Source: Pseudanabaena sp. FACHB-1998
GTDB taxonomy: Bacteria; Cyanobacteriota; Cyanobacteriia; Pseudanabaenales; Pseudanabaenaceae
Assembly (NCBI RefSeq): GCF_014696355.1
Contig: NZ_JACJQA010000025.1
Location: 1-64,000 of the forward strand
DNA: 64,000 nt
Direction of reading: 5' to 3'
The translations under genes were made by a program, and so were the position numbers. This document shows positions 59,701-64,000 of the stretch, one piece after another. The notes under the pieces are model-generated. The model searched no databases and was not told the origin of the DNA. It saw nothing but the letters and a program-made list of their open reading frames with translations. Position 1 is the first letter of the stretch. Every line of letters begins with the position of its first letter.

Positions 59701-60198
59701 AGTTCGATCAATATTGTCAAAATCTAGACGATTATCCCCTATAACCAGATCGATATTCCGCTTTTTCCAATGGTCTAACTTGTTACAACAAACTTCATAC
59801 CAATTACGGTTAGTCTGTTGATGTATAGAACTATCAGCGAATTTCGATTTCTGTTCTTCAAACCATTGCCCATATTGATCCTTTAACCATTCGAGCAAAA
59901 AATTTCTTTTTCTATTTCCCTGATTAACAAGTTCAAGACAACCATTCTCTTTGTCATTCTCAAAAATATCATAGGCTTGTCCAATACATTTGTTGTAATT
60001 TTCAAGACTGAGACGATAAATATCGGGATGTAAGACTTTTATTTCATTAGATTCAAGCCATTCAAGAAATTTTTTGTTTGAAATATTACAATTTTTCCAT
60101 GCAAATCTTGTCACAAAGATATTTTTGGGCTGTCCATTTATCCTAAGCCTTGTAGCTATATTCTCAAGAAACTCATCCCAATATTCTGGTGCAGTCAT
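56722..60198 (-). CDS. Large NACHT-domain NTPase with HEAT-like repeats
   Basis: A 1158-residue NLR-like protein. Residues 1-200 (MTAPEYWDEFLENIATRLRI onwards) are an unassigned helical N-terminus that ends in the motif RTFVPLGFLEK. The NACHT core has Walker A GETGSGKT (about 234-241), Walker B VWLLLDGLED (about 306-315) and YPLHLSLLCSIYE near 400. About six HEAT/ARM-like repeats follow (for example LIDLMESTTDDNLICISAYS). The last about 150 residues form an alpha/beta domain (IRCLVVDVRYLEQ, RELINLKRVLGFEKLAIALY). Bacterial NACHT proteins are phage-defence sensors; that role is inferred. TTG at 60228 extends the frame, but the ATG at 60198 is preferred. AT-rich and without HIP1 over about 3.4 kb. 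Confidence 0.82.
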   Translation of the reverse strand: MTAPEYWDEFLENIATRLRINGQPKNIFVTRFAWKNCNISNKKFLEWLESNEIKVLHPDIYRLSLENYNKCIGQAYDIFENDKENGCLELVNQGNRKRNFLLEWLKDQYGQWFEEQKSKFADSSIHQQTNRNWYEVCCNKLDHWKKRNIDLVIGDNRLDFDNIDRTFVPLGFLEKVQKENSQSKNADQSGKEQAEGYEITQKYERQQDFLDVIIHGDLSESISKKQVQRLAVIGETGSGKTTLLLQIGYELLKQPNNLVIWISLKEVRDKQKSIWDYILEEWLKGSDIDRNEWKQEFDNKLKDGYVWLLLDGLEDISDRAYSVIGQFDDWLSKSKIALTCRKNRWDSDKADFASFDYGIYECIGYNSEQPSNFIDAWFGDDSESANGLKLEIQQATRHRINDLIKYPLHLSLLCSIYEKSESNFALAATKAELFDQFIKKQYKRKITKDRFDVDLVKSLGELAIKAIDTQSPLTDCEVREKLSERLEKALELGWLKPIDEYEQVYDFLHDSFKEYFAALEIPNWKFFLPDSLDNFKGNDYPVFDIRWREVILFWFGRKGFEKDKEDFIEALINFEDGCCDSSIVNGKSFYGYRAYFLAASCLSEFKNCSKDELITKRIIEWGFGCLNEENEISIPLPSINESAINILPYTNLFLATKYLCEILSNPKDEKSRLYLAARNLVKISIDSESKDIAVNTLIDLIKDPNDKDTRNKILLNLNKFIVDSKSKEIAIKVLSQIIKDANDEDIILFSASTSLGIIATDLEYKEIAINKLIDLMESTTDDNLICISAYSLCNITTDCQNKEIAVNKLIQLLENHSTNNDTICRAVYFLTKIVTNFNYKNLAVKSLIRIIEDSSTDIDALSHAVKLLEGIDNDFDARSLIINRLNCLINDPNTDEETRNKSLIRLLVIPNNINDDNEEKMGVIDVMISSKSQNMRIVAARNLPEILKDGELQPWLSLVVNLRNYLYKSLRNQENLLESYAYYESIFYCAQNMSYPEFYEAWHSSNRSNNSKFVNTHTIQTLESQFIDCDAIQKALGNTDHPEIRCLVVDVRYLEQESDPNVIAEEIAIKIFDSLGREIPEINRVSNLKRELINLKRVLGFEKLAIALYAKNANEAIDQLCQSLTESIQIRPFIGEKSTQQLTNEVKAWLRRINLEYH

Positions 60199-60570
60199 TG
60201 CTTTGACTAGGAAATGGTGTAGACACAAACTATACCTAGTCTAACTACATATTCAAATAATCGCCAACTGGAAAAATTTTTCTAGTTAACTATACTTTTT
60301 CTGTGATGTACACACAGGGGGGGATACAGCAATATGAACTGCATAGAGATTACGAAAAAAGATCATGCAAACATTTCAAATTAGCTACCTACCAAATTTC
60401 GAGCCAATCCCAATCGAACAATGCAAAACCAAGCGATCGCGCCATCGCCTACCTCGCCCCAAATCTACAAGAACAATCAACTGCCAACAACTAGAAATTC
60501 CTTGGACAGCATAGGGAAACGCCCCTACACCAAACCAACATCCCTTCAGCCGCCAACATCGTTACAGATT
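60199..60570. other. Spacer between the NACHT and DUF4258-like genes
   Basis: 372 bp. It contains the NACHT upstream region and a 49-codon plus-strand ORF (60365-60514, starting MQTFQISYLPNFEPIPIEQC) that is arginine- and proline-rich and unlike any family I know; likely spurious or a scrap. No promoter motif stands out. Confidence 0.5.
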
Positions 60571-60927
60571 ATGAACACCCACAAACAAATCCAACAAATC
60601 GCCGCAACCGACGAACTCCTCGATCAAGCGATCTCCCTTACCCCCATCCGCAAACCCAAAGACCTCAACCACCTCCAACGCCGCCAACAACAACGCGCTA
60701 TCAGCAACGACATGATCCGCGTGGCGATCGCCTACGGACAACAACGCAGTGATCGGCATGGCGCGATCATTTACACATTAAGCGATCGCCAACTCAAAAC
60801 CAGTCCCTACGCCAAATTCACCGACACCCTTAGAGGCTTGCAAGTCATCTGTTTACAAGACCTGCAAACCCTGCAAATCCTCACCACCTATTGGAACTTC
60901 GACAGCAAACGCAAAGCCAGAAAATAA
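60571..60927 (+). CDS. DUF4258-like protein
   Basis: A 118-residue protein: MNTHKQIQQIAATDELLDQA start, then the core RRQQQRAISNDMIRVAIAYG and GAIIYTLSDRQLK, and VICLQDLQTLQILTTYWN. This matches the small all-purpose DUF4258/toxin-like fold. The frame is open to 60421, but the ATG at 60571 is the domain start. It precedes the PLD-like gene by 4 bp, so the two are an operon. Confidence 0.7.
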   Translation: MNTHKQIQQIAATDELLDQAISLTPIRKPKDLNHLQRRQQQRAISNDMIRVAIAYGQQRSDRHGAIIYTLSDRQLKTSPYAKFTDTLRGLQVICLQDLQTLQILTTYWNFDSKRKARK

Positions 60928-60931
60928 ACCC

Positions 60932-61621
60932 ATGCAAAACTCCAAAGACCTCAGAGCCATCTCTCAACTGCTCAAACAAGCCCAAACCATGATCGACAAA
61001 TACAATCTTCCCCCGCAAAAATTTCTCGAACAATTAGGACTTCTGCAATCTCAACCCGAAACCGAAATCGTCTTTGAGAAAACTGGCGGACGGTTCCATC
61101 TCTTCAAAGCACTCGAAGAGGCAAAAGAACGAGTCGTGATCAAATGTCCTTGGGCAAGCGATCGCGCGATCGACAATGACCTGATGCTACGTCTCAACTA
61201 TGCCCTCGACCAAGGCGTACAAATCGATCTCGGATGGGGCTACCAATACGACATCGGCACTGTCATCAAACAAGATCGTCACGGCAATCTCACCTTCGCC
61301 GCCGAAGCGCAATATCGCTACAGCGCCATGTCCAAACTCTTCCAACTCCAAAAACGCTACAGCGATCGCCTCCACCTCAAACTCACAGGCGGACATAGCA
61401 AATACTTTGTCTGCGATCGCCAATTCGCCTATGTCGGCAGTCACAACATCCTCAGTTCCACCATTCCCAATCTCAAAATCGCCTATCCTGACTTACAAGG
61501 CGATGAAACAGGAACGATTCACCGAAAGCTAGACATCATTCAAAAACTGATTAATCGCTACGACCAAGCGATCGATCTCACCAATTCCAATATGCTATCA
61601 ACCATGAGGTTAACAGCATGA
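60932..61621 (+). CDS. PLD-like nuclease-family protein with one HKD motif
   Basis: A 229-residue protein. The C-terminal half has HSKYFVCDRQFAYVGSHNIL, i.e. HxK(x)4D(x)6GS, one phospholipase-D HKD motif; earlier is a strand VVIKCPWASDRAIDNDLMLR and LDQGVQIDLGWGY that resembles the first half-site but lacks a clear HKD. Such proteins act as nucleases, often in defence or mobile loci, and may dimerise to complete the site. It follows the DUF4258-like gene by 4 bp. Confidence 0.75.
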   Translation: MQNSKDLRAISQLLKQAQTMIDKYNLPPQKFLEQLGLLQSQPETEIVFEKTGGRFHLFKALEEAKERVVIKCPWASDRAIDNDLMLRLNYALDQGVQIDLGWGYQYDIGTVIKQDRHGNLTFAAEAQYRYSAMSKLFQLQKRYSDRLHLKLTGGHSKYFVCDRQFAYVGSHNILSSTIPNLKIAYPDLQGDETGTIHRKLDIIQKLINRYDQAIDLTNSNMLSTMRLTA

Positions 61622-61646
61622 AATTCGATATCACCAAACATTCAAG

Positions 61647-61704
61647 ATCCCCGACTTTTTTTGTGACTAGCGGAATTGTTCTGTGATGTCATCGAAAAAG
61701 TCGG
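61647..61704. repeat. Palindrome with AGATCCCCGACTTTTTT arms
   Basis: AGATCCCCGACTTTTTT pairs with AAAAAGTCGGGGATCT around a 24-base spacer, just before the convergent gene at 61717. Dispersed cyanobacterial hairpin; may terminate both genes. Confidence 0.7.
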
Positions 61705-61716
61705 GGATCTGCGACT

Positions 61717-61947
61717 TCAAACATCACGACGAATACTTGATAGAGGCACAACATCACCATTCTCAATATCTTGCTGTGCCTCCCGAAAATCCGCCATAAA
61801 CTGCTCGCTATAATGCACATCCACAGTTAGCTTTAGCCCCAAACTATCCAACCACGCCGCCAACTCATACACCGCTTGACTTTTATTACTAGCACCAAAA
61901 TCTTTTACCCATTGGGGAGCCTTCATTACCCAATGCCAAGGCAACAT
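61717..61947 (-). CDS. Antitoxin-like small protein
   Basis: A 76-residue protein, WVKDFGASNKSQAVYELAAW in the middle and FMADFREAQQDIENGDVVPL, SIRRDV at the end, a pattern like the toxin-binding tail of antitoxins. The ORF overlaps the next upstream ORF by 58 bp in another frame, which may mean a frameshift or a shifted start. The ATG at 61926 is an alternative start. Confidence 0.5.
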   Translation of the reverse strand: MLPWHWVMKAPQWVKDFGASNKSQAVYELAAWLDSLGLKLTVDVHYSEQFMADFREAQQDIENGDVVPLSSIRRDV

Positions 61948-62053
61948 GACCTAAACATAAAAGCAACAACTCAGACTCAGGCTTTTCCTCTTCCAAAACA
62001 GCACTCACGTATGCCGCCGCTTCTAAGGATTTTAAAAAGATAAGATACGCCAT
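61889..62053 (-). CDS. Small ORF overlapping the antitoxin-like gene
   Basis: ATG at 62053 gives MAYLIFLKSLEAAAYVSAVL and then EEEKPESELLLLCLGHVALA, ending FWC, 54 residues. The open frame extends to a GTG at 62185, but that part lies over the gyrA upstream region including TATAAT, so it is less likely coding. The last 58 bp overlap the next gene in another frame. Function unknown; could be the 5-prime part of a frameshifted gene. Confidence 0.35.
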   Translation of the reverse strand: MAYLIFLKSLEAAAYVSAVLEEEKPESELLLLCLGHVALALGNEGSPMGKRFWC

Positions 62054-62169
62054 TTTGTTTTTTGGTATAACGCGGAAGTGGATTTCCCCCAATTGCCCTA
62101 ACACATCCTCCAAATAATTAAGCCCTCTTATTTGGCATACTAAAAGTCCCTTGCAAACCCGCAAAGCCT

Positions 62170-62175
62170 TATAAT
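62170..62175 (+). promoter_or_regulatory. -10 box of gyrA
   Basis: TATAAT 80 bases before the gyrA ATG (62256). The upstream TTGCAA (62152-62157) has a spacing shorter than usual, so the -35 is uncertain. Confidence 0.4.
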
Positions 62176-62255
62176 AGAAAGACACTTAGTAAGAATTGCC
62201 TATCTCAAGCGGGGCAAGCACTGCCAAGCCATGCAAGGAGAAATTTAGTAGCCGT

Positions 62256-64000
62256 ATGACTGATACCTTAGAAGATCGGATTATTCCCACAGACCTACGC
62301 GGCGAAATGTCGCGATCGTATCTGGAATATGCCATGAGCGTGATCGTTGGTCGCGCCCTGCCCGATGCCCGTGATGGACTCAAGCCTGTACATCGTCGCA
62401 TTCTCTACGCTATGCACGAGTTGGGCATGACCGCCGATCGCCCTTTTCGGAAATGCGCCCGTGTGGTCGGTGACGTAATCGGTAAATATCACCCCCACGG
62501 TGACACCGCCGTGTATGAAGCACTGGTGCGGATGGCGCAAGACTTTTCGATGCGCGATCGCATGGTCGATGGTCACGGTAACTTCGGCTCAGTCGATAAT
62601 GATCCCGCCGCCGCGATGCGATATACCGAATGTCGGCTGACTCGGATTTCGCAATTTGGGCTGATTCAGGATATCGAGCGCGATACGGTTAACTTTGGCG
62701 ACAACTATGACGGCTCACAACAGGAGCCACTAGTATTACCAGCCAGAATTCCCCAATTATTGCTCAATGGTTCATCAGGGATCGCCGTGGGGATGGCGAC
62801 CAATATTCCCCCGCACAATTTGGGCGAGTTGGTAGATGGATTAGTGGCGCTGATTGCCGATCCGATGCTGACGGATTTGGAATTGATGCAATATATCCCA
62901 GGCCCAGACTTCCCGACAGGCGCTTTGATCTTGGGAACCGATGGCGCTCGCGAAACCTATACAACTGGGCGTGGCTCCGTAACGATGCGAGCAGTAGCTA
63001 GCTTTGAAACAATTTCCGCTTCTGGACGACAGGATCGCGAGGCAATTATCATCACTGAAATGCCTTACCAAACCAATAAGGCAGCGCTGATTGAACGCAT
63101 TGCGGAAATGGTCAATGAGAAGAAAATTGATGGCATTTCTGATATTCGTGATGAAAGCGATCGCGATGGTATGCGTTTAGTCATCGAACTGAAGCGTGAT
63201 GCTTATCCGAAAGTAGTTCTAAACAATCTTTATAAATCCACACCTCTGCAATCGAACTTTAGTTGCAATATGCTCGCTCTAGTCGATGGCGAACCGATTA
63301 CGCTGACGCTGCGCCATGCCCTCCAAGTATTTCTGGACTTCCGTTATGAAGTGATTACGCGCCGTACTCAGTACGAACTACGTAAAGCAGAAGAACGCGA
63401 TCATCTATTGCAAGGGCTATTAATTGCGCTCAATCATTTGGATGCAGTCATTGCCCTGATTCGTGGAGCCGATGATAGTAGTTCTGCGAAGTTGGGCTTG
63501 ATCGAAAGCTATGGACTTTCAGAAGCACAAGCCGATGCCATCTTGGCAATGCAGTTACGCCGCTTAACGGCTCAAGATGCTGATAAGATTCACGATGAGC
63601 ATAATCAGTTAGTTGAGAAGATTGCTGATTTACAACATATTCTCGCCAATCGCGATCGCATTCTCACAATTACCCGTGAAGAATTGGAAGCAATCAAACT
63701 CGAATTTACGACTCCTCGCCGCTCTCGCATTCTGCCCAATGAAGGTGATATCGATACGGCGGATTTGATTGCCAATCGCGAAACGATTGTGATGGTCACC
63801 GAGCAGGGCTACATCAAGCGGATGCCTGTGGATACCTTTACAGCGCAAAATCGGGCGACTAGGGGTAAGGCAAGCGCCAATGTTAAAGATGACGATGCGA
63901 TCGCCCATTTCTTCGCCTGTCGTAGCCACGATAAAGTTCTCTTCTTTACTGATCGCGGTAAGGTCTATGGAGTCAAGGCGTATGAAGTTCCCGAATCTGG
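62256..64000 (+). CDS. gyrA: DNA gyrase subunit A (3' end beyond window)
   Basis: The GyrA subunit breaks and rejoins DNA to introduce negative supercoils. The 581 codons seen start [20 protein letters not shown]; the N-terminal winged helix has the catalytic Tyr in [11 protein letters not shown], and the [20 protein letters not shown] region corresponds to the quinolone-resistance region. It reads Thr and Glu where E. coli has Ser83 and Asp87. The frame is open to the end of the window, so the C-terminal DNA-wrapping domain is cut off. AAGGAG upstream is a good ribosome binding site. Confidence 0.96.
   Translation, partial: MTDTLEDRIIPTDLRGEMSRSYLEYAMSVIVGRALPDARDGLKPVHRRILYAMHELGMTADRPFRKCARVVGDVIGKYHPHGDTAVYEALVRMAQDFSMRDRMVDGHGNFGSVDNDPAAAMRYTECRLTRISQFGLIQDIERDTVNFGDNYDGSQQEPLVLPARIPQLLLNGSSGIAVGMATNIPPHNLGELVDGLVALIADPMLTDLELMQYIPGPDFPTGALILGTDGARETYTTGRGSVTMRAVASFETISASGRQDREAIIITEMPYQTNKAALIERIAEMVNEKKIDGISDIRDESDRDGMRLVIELKRDAYPKVVLNNLYKSTPLQSNFSCNMLALVDGEPITLTLRHALQVFLDFRYEVITRRTQYELRKAEERDHLLQGLLIALNHLDAVIALIRGADDSSSAKLGLIESYGLSEAQADAILAMQLRRLTAQDADKIHDEHNQLVEKIADLQHILANRDRILTITREELEAIKLEFTTPRRSRILPNEGDIDTADLIANRETIVMVTEQGYIKRMPVDTFTAQNRATRGKASANVKDDDAIAHFFACRSHDKVLFFTDRGKVYGVKAYEVPES

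Noticed and set aside
62053-62185. N-terminal extension of the small ORF at 61889
   Set aside because: It starts with GTG, covers the gyrA TATAAT region and has no recognised sequence; the ATG at 62053 is more likely.

Overview
The window is 64 kb of a cyanobacterial chromosome. The evidence is photosystem II genes psbEFLJ, cytochrome b6f genes petB-petD, a CpcG phycobilisome linker, a CpcS/CpeS-type bilin lyase, a DNA polymerase III alpha fragment that begins with the C-terminal half of the cyanobacterial split DnaE intein, and the octamer GCGATCGC (HIP1) repeated along most of the sequence. The gene set and the many palindromic spacers resemble filamentous Pseudanabaena-type genomes, but the genus is an inference.

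Layout. 0-11.3 kb: a STAND-like NTPase, cysS, a PLP decarboxylase, a fused double-ATPase ABC protein, divergent cobQ/cobD and the psbEFLJ operon. 11.4-15.6 kb: a first accessory island with MazEF-like and RelE-like toxin-antitoxin pairs, an AbiTii-type gene, a small helical protein plus HNH endonuclease, and an antitoxin remnant. 15.5-55 kb: mostly housekeeping genes, including ecfA-like, nadA, petBD, ribF, pyk, an Fe-alcohol dehydrogenase, a low-molecular-weight phosphatase, an HdrB-like protein, trmL, dnaE-C, an RsbW/STAS pair, potBC-like permeases, cpcS/cpcG, a channel, a nucleotidyltransferase, an LCP protein, ubiX, a Ser/Thr kinase followed by an FHA-PrsW protease, a DAACS symporter, a FAH-family enzyme, COP23 and pgk. 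tRNA-Leu(CAA) and tRNA-Arg(ACG) also lie here. 55-62.2 kb: a second accessory island with an orphan HicB-like protein, a second helical-protein/HNH module, VapBC, a 1158-residue NACHT/HEAT protein, and a DUF4258-like gene coupled to a PLD-like gene. The window ends inside gyrA.

How the parts fit. The two islands look like defence and addiction loci between core genes. Both carry the same two-gene architecture (acidic helical protein translationally coupled to an HNH nuclease). The large NACHT gene is AT-rich and lacks HIP1 over about 3.4 kb, which suggests recent acquisition.

The spacers hold a dense population of long palindromes, many closed by a GCGAAGC/GCTTCGC tip. Several carry the stop codon of the upstream gene inside one arm. 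Others are followed within about 40 bp by a shared GGCGAYNGC-ATATAAT motif just upstream of the next gene. One spacer (37211-37434) shows a 115-bp palindromic element inserted into another repeat with an apparent TA duplication, which is direct sequence evidence that these elements move.
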